Shown: piece by piece, positions 24,872 to 33,504 of the stretch
Layout: each line of letters opens with the position of its first letter
How positions within the stretch are numbered: position 1 is the first letter of the stretch
NCBI RefSeq assembly: GCF_900215205.1
Contig: NZ_OBDY01000010.1
Span: 21,862 to 85,861, forward strand
Direction of reading: 5' to 3'
Length of the DNA stretch: 64,000 nucleotides
Source of the DNA: Paractinoplanes atraurantiacus
GTDB lineage: Bacteria > Actinomycetota > Actinomycetes > Mycobacteriales > Micromonosporaceae
Notes under the pieces: model-generated
Databases searched by the model: none
The model's input: the letters and a program-made list of their open reading frames with translations, nothing else
Told to the model about the DNA's origin: nothing
Made by a program: the position numbers and the translations under genes

Positions 24872-25900
24872 CTACTTGGTCTCCCAGTTGGCCTTGTTCA
24901 TCTTGCTGGGCTGCACGCGGGGCGGCTCGCCCGGCATCTTCGGGTGATCCGGCGGATAGGGCATGTCGCCCAGCCCGTCCTTCTCGTCGCGGGCCGACCA
25001 CTCCAGCAGCGGCGTGATGTCGTGGGCGACGTCGTCGATCGCCGCATGCGGGTCGCCGATCTCGGCGAAACGTTTCGGCACCGTACGCAGATCGAAGTCG
25101 TCGGGCTCCACCTCGGCCAGCTCGTCCCAGGTCACCGGGGCCGACGCGGTGGCCCGCCCGTTGGCCCGCAGCGAATAGGCGCAGGCGATCGTGCGGTCCC
25201 GCGCCATCTGGTTGTAGTCGATGAAGACCCGCTCGCCGCGCTCCTCCTTCCACCACGCGGTGGTGATCGCCTCGGGCCGCCGCCGCTCCACCTCGCGGGC
25301 CAGGGCGATCCCCGCCCGCCGCACCTGCACGAAGTCCCAGCGGGGCTCGATGCGCACGTAGACGTGGACGCCCCGCCCGCCCGACGTCTTGGGAAAGCCC
25401 ACCCACCCGAGATCGTCGAGCACCTCACGGATCACCCCGGCCGCGGTCCTGACGTCACCGAAATCGGTGCCCGGCTGCGGGTCGAGGTCGATCCTCAGCT
25501 CGTCGGGCTGATCGGCGGCCGCCGCCCGCACCGGCCAGGGGTGGAACACGATCGTCCCCATCTGGGCGGCCCAGGCGACATGAGCGAGATCGGCCGGGCA
25601 CAGCTCCTCCGCCGTACGCATGCTGGGGAATTTGATCGTCGCCCGCTGGATCCAGTCGGGCACACCGCGCGCCCCGATGCGTTTCTGGAAGAAGGTCTCG
25701 CCCTCGATCCCGTCGGGGAAGCGCTGCAACGTCGTCGGCCGGTCGCGCAGCGCCCGCATGATGCCGTCGCCGACGGCCACGTAGTACTCGAAGACATCGC
25801 GCTTGGTGAATCCCCGGCTCGGGAAGACCACCTTGTCGGGGCTGCTCAGCCGCACCGTGTGGCCGGCGATCTCATGCTCTTCCGCTGCGGCTTTCGGCAT
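24872..25900 (-). CDS. Stand-alone LigD-type AEP primase-polymerase
   Basis: A 342-residue archaeo-eukaryotic primase polymerase of the LigD PolDom type, which fills gaps and adds ribonucleotides at double-strand ends. Key segments are TLQRFPDGIEGETFFQKR, the metal aspartates in ELRIDLDPQPG (D138, D140), SGGRGVHVYVRIEPRWDF and ARDRTIACAYSLRANGRATA. It is not fused to ligase or nuclease domains. The ATG at 25900 is preferred; ten more codons are open upstream. The stop abuts the hydrolase remnant (TAG/CTA). Partners would be Ku and a ligase; ligC is 4 kb away and ku is not in this window. Confidence 0.9.
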   Translation of the reverse strand: MPKAAAEEHEIAGHTVRLSSPDKVVFPSRGFTKRDVFEYYVAVGDGIMRALRDRPTTLQRFPDGIEGETFFQKRIGARGVPDWIQRATIKFPSMRTAEELCPADLAHVAWAAQMGTIVFHPWPVRAAAADQPDELRIDLDPQPGTDFGDVRTAAGVIREVLDDLGWVGFPKTSGGRGVHVYVRIEPRWDFVQVRRAGIALAREVERRRPEAITTAWWKEERGERVFIDYNQMARDRTIACAYSLRANGRATASAPVTWDELAEVEPDDFDLRTVPKRFAEIGDPHAAIDDVAHDITPLLEWSARDEKDGLGDMPYPPDHPKMPGEPPRVQPSKMNKANWETK

Positions 25901-25931
25901 ACCACAGACCTTAAGCCCTGGGTACGACAAG

Positions 25932-26255
25932 TCACGGCCCCATCGCCACGGCGAGCACGAGGTAGGGCAGGAAGAAGGCGGTCACGCAGGCCGCCCAGTA
26001 GGCGAGCGCGGGAACGTTCCAGTGCCGCCACAGTCCCACGTTGACGAGCAGCCAGCCGATGAGGGACGGCACGACGAGCACCACCATGACGAAGGCGAGG
26101 AAGAGCATCTCCTCGGTGTCGTTCGGATTGTGGGCCGTCGATCCCAGATAGGACAGCGGCTCGCTCGCCAGGAAATACCCGACCAAGAAGATCGGAACGA
26201 TGCCCGGGACGCCGAGCGCCAGGTTCAGGCCGACCGCGATCAGCAGTCTTCGCAC
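25932..26255 (-). CDS. Small integral membrane protein
   Basis: A 107-residue protein from GTG 26255 with three predicted transmembrane helices: about 3-27 (LIAVGLNLALGVPGIVPIF), 50-72 (MLFLAFVMVVLVVPSLIG) and 82-104 (AYWAACVTAFFLPYLVLAVA). I recognise no family. Its start overlaps the end of the upstream membrane gene by 16 bases in another frame, so the two are a coupled pair. Confidence 0.6.
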   Translation of the reverse strand: MRRLLIAVGLNLALGVPGIVPIFLVGYFLASEPLSYLGSTAHNPNDTEEMLFLAFVMVVLVVPSLIGWLLVNVGLWRHWNVPALAYWAACVTAFFLPYLVLAVAMGP

Positions 26256-26611
26256 GGACGCCGTCTCCCGTGTCGCAGCACCAGCAGGACGCCCTCGACG
26301 ATCACGGTGAGGAAGGTCAGCGCCGCCGCGACACCGAGCCCGAGCAGCGAGGTCTGCCCGACCCAGGAGACCACCGCCGAGGAGGAGCCGAACGCGTCGG
26401 CCCACTGCTGCACGCCCCCGCCTCCGCTGCCGTCCCCGCCTCCGCTGCCGTCCCCGCCGAACGAGGTGACCAGTCCGAGGACCAGCGCGGCCGCGCAGAC
26501 GAGCCCGGCCAGGGGCCCGAGACAAAGCCGGAACTGCCAGGTGCTGAACCGCCACGACAGCGCCCACATGGCCGTGATCAGGGCCGGCACGACCCAGGCG
26601 AACAAGCTCAC
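26240..26611 (-). CDS. Small membrane protein with Gly-rich loop
   Basis: A 123-residue protein from GTG 26611. Hydrophobic segments lie at about 2-20, 30-50 and 85-112. The loop between them has two GGDGSGGGDGSGGGG-type repeats (about 52-66). The C-terminus RHGRRRPCEDC is basic and Cys-rich. No family is recognised. It overlaps the downstream membrane gene by 16 bases, suggesting joint function. Confidence 0.58.
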   Translation of the reverse strand: MSLFAWVVPALITAMWALSWRFSTWQFRLCLGPLAGLVCAAALVLGLVTSFGGDGSGGGDGSGGGGVQQWADAFGSSSAVVSWVGQTSLLGLGVAAALTFLTVIVEGVLLVLRHGRRRPCEDC

Positions 26612-26776
26612 GAGGAAAACGGTCCATTTCGTACGGCAGCGGGCCCACCATGATAGGGCCGGGTGTCATAGATGCCGGCCGGGATGTTGCCGCGGGGCCG
26701 ATGGCGTGACGTCAGGGGGTGTCACCCGGTCGGGCATTGCCGGGCGGGTGAGGGCCTGCGGTCTTAGGCTCGGGGT

Positions 26777-26971
26777 ATGGACTATCAAGTATCGGTCAAG
26801 TGCGAACAAATCGCCGAGTGGTACGTGAGGGTCAAGGGGCTCGCGGACGCTCACCACGGGCACGCCACGGGTGACCACCTGAAGGCCCTCGCGGAGGAGA
26901 TCTACGCGGAGGTGCCGTCGGAATGGTGGGTCAGCCAGCCGGCTCCCCTCGACAACCGGGTGCGCTCCTAG
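26777..26971 (+). CDS. Small hypothetical protein
   Basis: A 64-residue soluble protein (MDYQVSVKCEQIAEWYVRVK at the start) with GGGG before the ATG. It has one cysteine, mixed helical content and normal codon use. No domain is recognised. It overlaps the convergent dgt gene by 4 bases. Confidence 0.5.
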   Translation: MDYQVSVKCEQIAEWYVRVKGLADAHHGHATGDHLKALAEEIYAEVPSEWWVSQPAPLDNRVRS

Positions 26972-28413
26972 AGCACGAAAGCGTCAGTCCACAGCTGTCG
27001 TGACCGGCCGCCCAGGGCTTCCATCAGGCCGACCGCCTGCTGGTCGGTCAGGCCGGCCACGAAGTCGATGACGGCGCGGCCCCTCGCCCGGTGCAGGCGC
27101 TCGGGGGTGCCGGCCGGCAGCTCGGCCTCGGCCAGCTCGACCAGGTCCTGGAGGCGGCGCGGGATGCGCTGTTCCTCGTCGGGATCGGTGAGCCAGGCGC
27201 TCAGCGCCTCGACCAGCGACGCCAGCAGGCGGCCCTGGCCGCGCTGGTGCAGGGCCAGGTCGGGGCGGGCCAGGACGAACCTGTTCTGCACGAACTTGAG
27301 GATCTGCACCTCGTGCCACTGGGCGGGGGCCAGCTGGACGTGGCCGGAGCGGACCGCGGGGTCGGCGATCGTGCGGCACGACTCGACCAGGCGGCGGGTC
27401 CAGGTGGCGGAGAACGCCGCGACCCGGGCCTCCGCCTCGAGCGAGCCGTCGAACGGGCGGGCCAGCAGGCCGTCGACCAGCTCGGCCCGGACGAGCTCGA
27501 CGGCGGCCGAGAACGCGTCGTCGTCGGCCATCCAGCCGTCCTTGCGGTGCAGCTGGCGGCGCAGCGACTCGATCGCGCCGCCGGCCCGGCCCAGGTCGGT
27601 GGACGCGCCCCAGCGCTGCCAGGCCATCAGCTCGGTGGCGACCGCGCCCTGCTGGAGGACGCCGACCCGGTGCACGTCCTCCAGGTCGTGGATGGCGTAC
27701 GCGATGTCGTCGGCCGTGTCCATGACCGAGGCCTCGACCGTCTGCTGCCAGTCGGCGACCAGGCCCGCGAACGGGGCCCGGGCCGCGCGCATGTCGTTCG
27801 CCTCGGTCGAGTACGCGTTGAACTTCATCGAGCCGCCGTCGGGGTCGTCGGCCGGCGGGGCCGCACCGCGCGGCGGCGGGTCCATGAAGCGCGCGTCGCC
27901 GCGGCGGGTCCACGGATATTTGAGGATCGCCGCCCGTACGGCATTGGTCAGATTGAGACCCAAAGTGGTTTGGCCGCGGCTCTCGGTGCTGGTGACGATG
28001 CGGTAGGACTGGGCGTTGCCCTCGAATCCGTCGTTGAGCCCGAGCCGGTGGCGGGCGAGACGGTCGAGGACCCGCTCGCCGAGGTGGCCGAAGGGCGGGT
28101 GGCCGAGGTCGTGGGCGAGAGACGCGGCCTCGACCACATCGGGGTCACAGCCACCGAGTTTGTCCGCGAGTGACGGGTCGACCCGGTCGGCGATGGCCCG
28201 GGCCACCTGGGCGACCTTCAGGCTGTGGGTCATGCGGTTGTGCACCAGCAGGCCGGCGCCGCCCGGGCTGATGACCTGGGTGACGCCGGCGAGCCGGGCG
28301 AAGAACGGTGAGCTGACGATCCGGTCGCGGTCGACCCGGAACGGGCTCGACGCCAGGTCGCCGGGGGCGACGAGACTGTCGCCGAAGAGGCGCTGAGCCC
28401 GGGGATCATCCAT
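26968..28413 (-). CDS. dgt: Deoxyguanosinetriphosphate triphosphohydrolase-like protein
   Basis: A 481-residue HD-domain enzyme that hydrolyses dNTPs to deoxynucleoside and triphosphate. Metal ligands are visible: H63 in NRMTHSLKVAQVAR, H101/D102 in SLAHDLGHPPFGHLGE, and a further Asp in VMDTADDIAYAIHDLED. The C-terminal half is helical. It controls dNTP pools and possibly restricts phage DNA synthesis (established for some dGTPases). It ends 4 bases into the convergent small gene and is followed upstream by the LURP-one gene, 10 bases away. Confidence 0.92.
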   Translation of the reverse strand: MDDPRAQRLFGDSLVAPGDLASSPFRVDRDRIVSSPFFARLAGVTQVISPGGAGLLVHNRMTHSLKVAQVARAIADRVDPSLADKLGGCDPDVVEAASLAHDLGHPPFGHLGERVLDRLARHRLGLNDGFEGNAQSYRIVTSTESRGQTTLGLNLTNAVRAAILKYPWTRRGDARFMDPPPRGAAPPADDPDGGSMKFNAYSTEANDMRAARAPFAGLVADWQQTVEASVMDTADDIAYAIHDLEDVHRVGVLQQGAVATELMAWQRWGASTDLGRAGGAIESLRRQLHRKDGWMADDDAFSAAVELVRAELVDGLLARPFDGSLEAEARVAAFSATWTRRLVESCRTIADPAVRSGHVQLAPAQWHEVQILKFVQNRFVLARPDLALHQRGQGRLLASLVEALSAWLTDPDEEQRIPRRLQDLVELAEAELPAGTPERLHRARGRAVIDFVAGLTDQQAVGLMEALGGRSRQLWTDAFVL

Positions 28414-28423
28414 TCCGGGAAGG

Positions 28424-29020
28424 TTACCGGGACTGCAGGGCGTCCAGCGCGACGGACATGGCGGCGACCAGACGGCGGTCGACGCGCGGGTCGTGGATGG
28501 TGACGACGTACTTGTCGCGCAGGCCCCACTTCTTGACGACCGAGAAGACCGGGCGGTCGGCGATCACGAAGTCGAAGTGGTACGGCAGCCAGGACAGGCT
28601 GTCGACGAAGCGGCGCAGGACGGCCACCCAGACGTTGGTCTCGCGGCCGATCATCTCGCCGAAGCCGGGCTGCTCGAGGTGCCACGTGGAGCGCAGCAGC
28701 GACTCCTTGAAGTTTTTGCGGAACAGGCCGATCGGGGCGCCGTTGGCGTCGGTCACGTCGTACGTGGCGCCCAGGTCGATCACCTGGCGGGCCTTGAAGC
28801 CCAGCACCGGCACCGACTTGGTGTCGTCGCTGTAGAGGGTGACCTGCTCCTTGAACGCCATCCGCTTCTGCTGGGCGAAGGCGAGCATGCCGGCCTCTTG
28901 GCCGTCGGGCGTGACGGCGTGGATCTCGTATTGGTTGACCATCATCCGCACGCGCTGGCGGACGATCAGCTGCTGCTGGGTCTGAAGGGTGTCGACAGTC
29001 ACGGCGAGAGAGTGTGTCAT
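28424..29020 (-). CDS. LURP-one/scramblase-related protein
   Basis: A 198-residue protein from ATG 29020 (MTHSLAVTVDTLQTQQQLIV). Segments such as YEIHAVTPDGQEAGMLAFAQ, VLGFKARQVIDLGATYDVTD and YHFDFVIADRPVFSVVKKWG fit the beta-barrel of the LURP-one-related/phospholipid-scramblase (tubby-like) family. No transmembrane helix is evident. The biological role in bacteria is unknown. It lies 10 bases upstream of dgt and is probably co-transcribed with it. Confidence 0.8.
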   Translation of the reverse strand: MTHSLAVTVDTLQTQQQLIVRQRVRMMVNQYEIHAVTPDGQEAGMLAFAQQKRMAFKEQVTLYSDDTKSVPVLGFKARQVIDLGATYDVTDANGAPIGLFRKNFKESLLRSTWHLEQPGFGEMIGRETNVWVAVLRRFVDSLSWLPYHFDFVIADRPVFSVVKKWGLRDKYVVTIHDPRVDRRLVAAMSVALDALQSR

Positions 29021-29092
29021 ACCCGGCGAATACTGTGGGGAACCTGAGCACCTCGGTGGCGGCACCCGTGGCGTGGAGGTCAAACTGGGTTA

Positions 29093-30196
29093 ATGGCGAA
29101 ACGAGGACGTACGGGTTCATTGATCGCGCTGGCTCTGGGCGCGGCGGCGGTCTGGGTGGCGAAAGACATTCCCCGCCAGATGGGCGCCAAGGCCAAGGGT
29201 GAGCGACTGGCCCGCATGCAGGCCTCGCCGCAGTACGCCGACGGCAAGTTCCGCAACACGGAGCCGGCGACCGAGATCGCCTTCTCCTCGATGCCGCGGA
29301 TCCTCGCCGCCACCCTGCGCGACCGCGACGGCCGCCACCCGCACCAGCCGATTCCGCTGGTCACTCCCGACCCGGGCGCCACGGCCGACGGCCTGCACGT
29401 CACCTGGTACGGGCACTCCTCGGCGCTGGTCGAGATCGAGGGCAAGCGGGTGCTGCTCGACCCGGTGTGGAGCGAGCGCTGCTCCCCGTCGCGGCTCTCC
29501 GGCCCCAAGCGGCTGCACGAGCCGCCGGTGGCGCTGCGTGACCTGCCGCCGCTCGACGCGGTGCTGATCTCGCACGACCACTACGACCACCTCGACATGG
29601 AGACCATCCACAACCTGGTCGACCTGCAGGCGGCGCCGTTCCTGGTCCCGCTGGGCGTCGGCGCCCACCTGGAGCGCTGGGGCGTGCCGGCCACCCGCAT
29701 CGTCGAGATGGACTGGGACGACACCCACAAGGTGGCCGGCATCGAGTTCGTGGCGACCGCCGCCCGGCACTTCTCGGGCCGCGGCCTGGGCCGCGACGAG
29801 ACGCTCTGGGCCAGCTGGGCCATCAAGGGCCCGACCCGCAAGGTCTTCTACTCCGGCGACACCGGCTATTTCCCGGGCTTCGCCCGGATCGGGGAGGAGC
29901 ACGGCCCGTTCGACGTCACGCTGGTCCAGGTCGGCGCGTACGGCGACGCCTGGCCGGACATCCACATGCTGCCCGAGGACGGCGTCGCGACCCACGTCGA
30001 CGTCAAGGGCGGCCTGATGATCCCGGTGCACTGGGCGACGTTCAACCTGGCCCTGCACGAGTGGCCCGAGCCGGCCGACCGCACGTGGGCCGAGGCCAAG
30101 GCCCGGGGTGTGCGCCTGGCCGTCCCGCGCCCGGGCGAGCGGGTCGACGTCGACAACCCGCCGGCGGTGGACGGCTGGTGGCAGCAGATCGCGTAG
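29093..30196 (+). CDS. MBL-fold metallo-hydrolase (NAPE-PLD/UlaG-like)
   Basis: A 367-residue protein. It has an N-terminal hydrophobic helix (about 10-25), possibly a membrane anchor, then a metallo-beta-lactamase fold. WYGHSSALVEIEGKRVLLDP is a signature of the NAPE-PLD-like subgroup. The zinc motif HDHYDH is at residues 161-166, a further His is in AARHFSGRG, an Asp in FYSGDTGYFPGF and a His in MIPVHWATF. The likely activity is hydrolysis of a phosphodiester or lipid-type substrate; the substrate is unknown. Its last 19 bases overlap the next gene. Confidence 0.88.
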   Translation: MAKRGRTGSLIALALGAAAVWVAKDIPRQMGAKAKGERLARMQASPQYADGKFRNTEPATEIAFSSMPRILAATLRDRDGRHPHQPIPLVTPDPGATADGLHVTWYGHSSALVEIEGKRVLLDPVWSERCSPSRLSGPKRLHEPPVALRDLPPLDAVLISHDHYDHLDMETIHNLVDLQAAPFLVPLGVGAHLERWGVPATRIVEMDWDDTHKVAGIEFVATAARHFSGRGLGRDETLWASWAIKGPTRKVFYSGDTGYFPGFARIGEEHGPFDVTLVQVGAYGDAWPDIHMLPEDGVATHVDVKGGLMIPVHWATFNLALHEWPEPADRTWAEAKARGVRLAVPRPGERVDVDNPPAVDGWWQQIA

Positions 30197-30765
30197 CGGT
30201 CGCGCTGCTGGTGCTCGGTCACGGGGTGACGCCCGCGGGACTCACCCCCGGCAGCCTGGCCCGGGTCCGGGCGGCGATCTCGTACGTCGAGGCCGGCGCC
30301 CGCCCGTCGCGGATCATCTTCAGCGGCGGCTGGGCCGGGGTCCGCGAGGGCGCGCCCGAGCCGCCGCCGGACTGCCGCGAGGCCTCGCTGATGCTGCGGG
30401 AGGCGCGGGACGCCGGTCTGGACGAGGTCGCCGAGCTGCGCTCCGAGTGCCGCTCGCGCAGCACGCTGGAAAACCTGCTCCAGATCTCGGCCGACGGGCT
30501 GCTCGACGGCCTCGATCTCGGCCCGTCCCGGCCGCTCGGGGTGGTCACCCACGCCTGGCATCTGCCGCGCGTCCGCTATCTGGCCGGCAAGGTCCTCGGG
30601 CTGCGAGGTGGGGCCCTTCTGGGCATTCCGGCCGCCGGCTCTTCACCGATTGGTGAGTACGGGATCAGGGCCGCGTCCCGGATCGGCTTCCTCGGCGTAC
30701 GGGATCCGCAGGGTCTGTTGCGCCGTGAACGACGGATGGTGGCGTTGTTGCGCCGTGGGGTATAG
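30178..30765 (+). CDS. YdcF/ElyC-like DUF218 protein
   Basis: A 195-residue protein from GTG 30178, inside the end of the MBL gene. VALLVLGHGVTPAG at the start, SRIIFSGGWAGV, the ENLLQISADGLL region and VVTHAWHLPRVRYLAG define DUF218. In E. coli such proteins (SanA, ElyC) act in envelope synthesis; here no transmembrane helix precedes the domain. Linkage to an MBL hydrolase and a glycosyltransferase fits an envelope-related operon (inference). Confidence 0.82.
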   Translation: MAADRVAVALLVLGHGVTPAGLTPGSLARVRAAISYVEAGARPSRIIFSGGWAGVREGAPEPPPDCREASLMLREARDAGLDEVAELRSECRSRSTLENLLQISADGLLDGLDLGPSRPLGVVTHAWHLPRVRYLAGKVLGLRGGALLGIPAAGSSPIGEYGIRAASRIGFLGVRDPQGLLRRERRMVALLRRGV

Positions 30766-30773
30766 AAGCGGCC

Positions 30774-31403
30774 ATGGTGCTGCTGCTGCCGGTCTATCAG
30801 CCTTCGTCCCACCTGTCCGAATTGATCGCCGAGGTCGACGGCCCGGTAGTCGTGGTCGACGACGGCAGCACGCCACCGGTTACGGGGCTGCCCTGCACGG
30901 TGTTGCGGCACCCCCGAAATTTGGGTAAAGGCGCCGCGCTGCGTACGGGCCTGCGGCATATCGCCTCGGCCTTTCCGGGCTCCTCGGTGGTGTGCGCGGA
31001 TGCGGACGGGCAGCACAGTGTTTCCGACATCTCGGCGGTGGCGGCCCGTGTCGAGCAGACCGGCCACATGGTCCTGGGCGTGCGGCGGGTCCGGCGGATG
31101 CCGTGGCGCAGCCGGATCGGCAACGCGCTGACCCGGCTGCTGTTCCGGGCCACCACCGGCCGGTCCGTGCGGGACACGCAGACCGGCCTGCGCGGCTATC
31201 CCGGCGACCTGATCCCGTGGCTGCTCACGGTGCCCGGCGACCGCTTCGAGTACGAGATGAGCGTGCTGGTGGAGGCCGCGCGCGAGGGCCACCCGTACTC
31301 GCAGGTGGAGATCGCCACGACGTACCTGAACGACAACGCGTCGTCGCATTTCGGGCCGGTCGGCGACGCGCTGCGGGTCTACCGGTCGCTGCTGCGGTTC
31401 TAG
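30774..31403 (+). CDS. Glycosyltransferase family 2 (dolichol-phosphate-mannose-synthase-like)
   Basis: A 209-residue soluble GT-A protein. LLLPVYQPSSHLSELIAEVD starts the fold, VVVVDDGSTPPV binds the nucleotide, RNLGKGAALRTGLRH is a family motif, and the metal motif is VCADADGQHS. DTQTGLRGYPGDLIPWLL is typical of DPM1-like enzymes. There is no membrane helix. The donor and acceptor are unknown. It follows the DUF218 gene by 8 bases. Confidence 0.87.
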   Translation: MVLLLPVYQPSSHLSELIAEVDGPVVVVDDGSTPPVTGLPCTVLRHPRNLGKGAALRTGLRHIASAFPGSSVVCADADGQHSVSDISAVAARVEQTGHMVLGVRRVRRMPWRSRIGNALTRLLFRATTGRSVRDTQTGLRGYPGDLIPWLLTVPGDRFEYEMSVLVEAAREGHPYSQVEIATTYLNDNASSHFGPVGDALRVYRSLLRF

Positions 31404-31525
31404 GAGCTGGCGGCGGTGTAGGCGGCGAGGAACAGGGTCCCGAGGACCAGGATCAGGCCGACTATCAGCCGGGTCGTGCGTGCGCCTTCACGACGCGCGG
31501 GCCTGGGATTCCGACGAGACGGCAT
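31400..31525 (-). CDS. 41-residue single-pass membrane protein
   Basis: A short open frame translated directly from the minus strand. It begins MPSRRNPRPARREGARTTR (very basic) followed by LIVGLILVLGTLFLAAYTAA (one transmembrane helix) and ends SS. The charge pattern predicts N-in topology. Its stop overlaps the convergent glycosyltransferase stop by 4 bases, as for many gene pairs here, which supports it being real. The function is unknown. Confidence 0.6.
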   Translation of the reverse strand: MPSRRNPRPARREGARTTRLIVGLILVLGTLFLAAYTAASS

Positions 31526-31584
31526 GGCGTTCAGTTTGGGGCCCGGCCACGGCGCGGACCAGGGGATATGTGGTCGGAGAGCGC

Positions 31585-32910
31585 CTAGCCGGGCACGAAG
31601 CTCCTGTCGTCTATCCGTCTTTTGATAAGGGTGAACGGCACAAGGGAGACGGCCAGGTAGAGACCGCCCGCGATCAGCAGCGCCGCGCGGTGGCCGGCCT
31701 GGTCGACGGCGAGACCACCCAGGAGGCCGCCGAGGGGCACGCCGGCGAAGCCGATGGCGACGGCCAGGCCGAGCACGCGGCCGCGCAGCTCGGGCGGGAC
31801 GCGCTCGTAGCCGAGGGCCATGAGGATCGGGTTGACGGCGGCCACGGCGAGACCGGCGCCGAAGGCCACGGCCAGGACCGGCCCGAGGTGGCCGGTCGCG
31901 GCCAGGGCGAAGAACCGGGGCGAACCGGCGAGCAGGAAGCAGACGGCGAAGGTGAGTAGTCTCGGCAGGCGGGTGGCCAGGGCGGCGTAGATCAGCGAGC
32001 CGAGGACGGCGCCCAGGCCGAAGACGCCGCCGAGCAGGCCGAGGACGGCCGGGCCGGCGCCGCTCTGGCTGACCCAGACAGGGACGAAGACGACGGTGTA
32101 CGCCTGGTCGGCCAGATTGGTGAAGAAGAGGACACCGACGATGACGGCGAACAGGCTGTCCCGGCGCAGGAAGGCGAAACCGGCGGCAAGGGAGGCCAAG
32201 TAGCTTTCCCGCGGCTCGCCGGCTGTGCCTTCGGCGGGTGAGGCTTCACCGGGCGCGGTCGGGGTGGGCGCGGCTGGGATGGGCGCGGCTGGGATGGGCG
32301 CGGCTGGGGCCGGGGCGGCTGGGGGCGCCGCGGCTTCCGCGGCGGGCGATGCCGGGATGCGGACTCCGGCGGCGACTATCGCGGCGCAGAGGGCGAACGA
32401 GGCCGCGTCGATCGCGAGCACGGCGGCGGGGCCGATCGTCGCGACCAGGACGCCGCCGAGGGGGAGGCCGACCAGGATGGCGGCGCGGCCGATGCCGTCG
32501 AAGAGGGCGGTGGCCCGGGCCATGGGGGTGCCGTCGGCGGCTTGGGGGAGAAGGGCGCGCTTGGCCGTGTTGGTGGCGCCGCCGAACGCCCCGGCGACGG
32601 CGACGATCGCCAGCAGCGGCGCGAAGGTGAGCTGCTCCGAGGCGTACAGCAAAGGAACGAGAATGACCACGACGGCGCTGGCGGCGTCCGAGAAGATCGC
32701 CACCAGGCGCGCGCCGAGCCGGTCGACGAGCGGGCCGCCGAACATTCCGGCCAGCACGAACGGCAGCATCTGGGCGAGCGCGACGGCACCGACGCGGGTC
32801 GCCGACCCGGTGGTGTTGAGCACGAGCCAGGGGACGGCCACGCTCGACACGTGACTGCCGGCCAGCGACACCGACTCGGCGACCAGCAGGGCGGCCAGCG
32901 GCCGGCGCAT
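31585..32910 (-). CDS. MFS transporter (drug-efflux-like)
   Basis: A 441-residue 12-TM major facilitator. RRPLAALLVAESVSLAGSHV begins the first helix. LVDRLGARLVAIFSDAAS is the conserved loop 2-3 motif and VPPELRGRVLGLAVA is the loop in the second half. The central cytoplasmic loop carries an expanded Ala/Pro stretch (APAAPIPAAPIPAAPTPTAP). The ATG overlaps the ArsR stop by one base (TGATG), so regulator and pump are one operon, probably induced by a ligand of the repressor. The substrate is unknown. Confidence 0.88.
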   Translation of the reverse strand: MRRPLAALLVAESVSLAGSHVSSVAVPWLVLNTTGSATRVGAVALAQMLPFVLAGMFGGPLVDRLGARLVAIFSDAASAVVVILVPLLYASEQLTFAPLLAIVAVAGAFGGATNTAKRALLPQAADGTPMARATALFDGIGRAAILVGLPLGGVLVATIGPAAVLAIDAASFALCAAIVAAGVRIPASPAAEAAAPPAAPAPAAPIPAAPIPAAPTPTAPGEASPAEGTAGEPRESYLASLAAGFAFLRRDSLFAVIVGVLFFTNLADQAYTVVFVPVWVSQSGAGPAVLGLLGGVFGLGAVLGSLIYAALATRLPRLLTFAVCFLLAGSPRFFALAATGHLGPVLAVAFGAGLAVAAVNPILMALGYERVPPELRGRVLGLAVAIGFAGVPLGGLLGGLAVDQAGHRAALLIAGGLYLAVSLVPFTLIKRRIDDRSFVPG

Positions 32911-33458
32911 CAGCTGTCGCTCAACGGCAGGATCTGCCACTGGACGGCCACGCGGTCGCCGTCGGCGCCACCGCCGTACTCGGCGACCAGGGCGGACATG
33001 CGCTCGCGGAGTTCGGCGGCCCGATCCGGGGCGAGCCGCAGGATGTCGGTGCCGAGATAGAGCGCGTCCTGCCACTCGCGGGAGACGGCCGGCAGGTTGG
33101 CGATGGCGGCCTCGGTGCGCTGGAAGTCGGCCTGGGCCACGGCCCGCAGGTAGCCCTCGGCCAGCTCCCACGACTGCCGGCCCTGCTCGGGGGTCAGCAC
33201 GGTCCGTTGTTGGGCGGCACGCCACCAGCGCTCCCGGGCCGTACCGCGCTCGGCGTCCTCGGTCACGAAGCCGTACTGCGCGAGCTGCCGCAGGTGATAG
33301 CTGGTGGCGCCGCTGGACTGCCCGAGCTGCTCACCCAGCCGCGAGGCCGTCGAGGGGCCGCGCTCGCGCAGGAGGTTCAGAAGCCGTACCCGCAAAGGAT
33401 GCGCCAGCCCGCGCAGCGTCCGCGGATCCAGCGCGACAGTCTCTTCCCCGTCCGTCAT
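32910..33458 (-). CDS. ArsR-type winged-helix repressor
   Basis: A 182-residue regulator. LDPRTLRGLAHPLRVRLLNL opens the winged helix, and QLGQSSGATSYHLRQLAQYG is the recognition helix. A long C-terminal helical extension may bind ligand. No ArsR metal CxC motif is present, so the inducer is probably organic. The ATG at 33458 lacks a ribosome site because an inverted repeat lies immediately upstream; translation may be leaderless. A longer open frame starts at 33494. It is co-transcribed with the MFS gene. Confidence 0.88.
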   Translation of the reverse strand: MTDGEETVALDPRTLRGLAHPLRVRLLNLLRERGPSTASRLGEQLGQSSGATSYHLRQLAQYGFVTEDAERGTARERWWRAAQQRTVLTPEQGRQSWELAEGYLRAVAQADFQRTEAAIANLPAVSREWQDALYLGTDILRLAPDRAAELRERMSALVAEYGGGADGDRVAVQWQILPLSDS

Positions 33459-33461
33459 GGA

Positions 33462-33479
33462 TGCAAAGCTATCTTTGCA
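33462..33479. promoter_or_regulatory. Inverted-repeat operator for ArsR/MFS operon
   Basis: TGCAAAG (33462-33468) and CTTTGCA (33473-33479) form a perfect 7-bp inverted repeat with a CTAT spacer, 4 bases upstream of the ArsR start codon. Further TTTGCAAAG similarity continues to 33484. Its position and symmetry fit autorepression by the ArsR protein and possible control of the divergent gene at 33505. Confidence 0.7.
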
Positions 33480-33504
33480 AAGATTCCTTGGCAAGTATGC
33501 TGCG

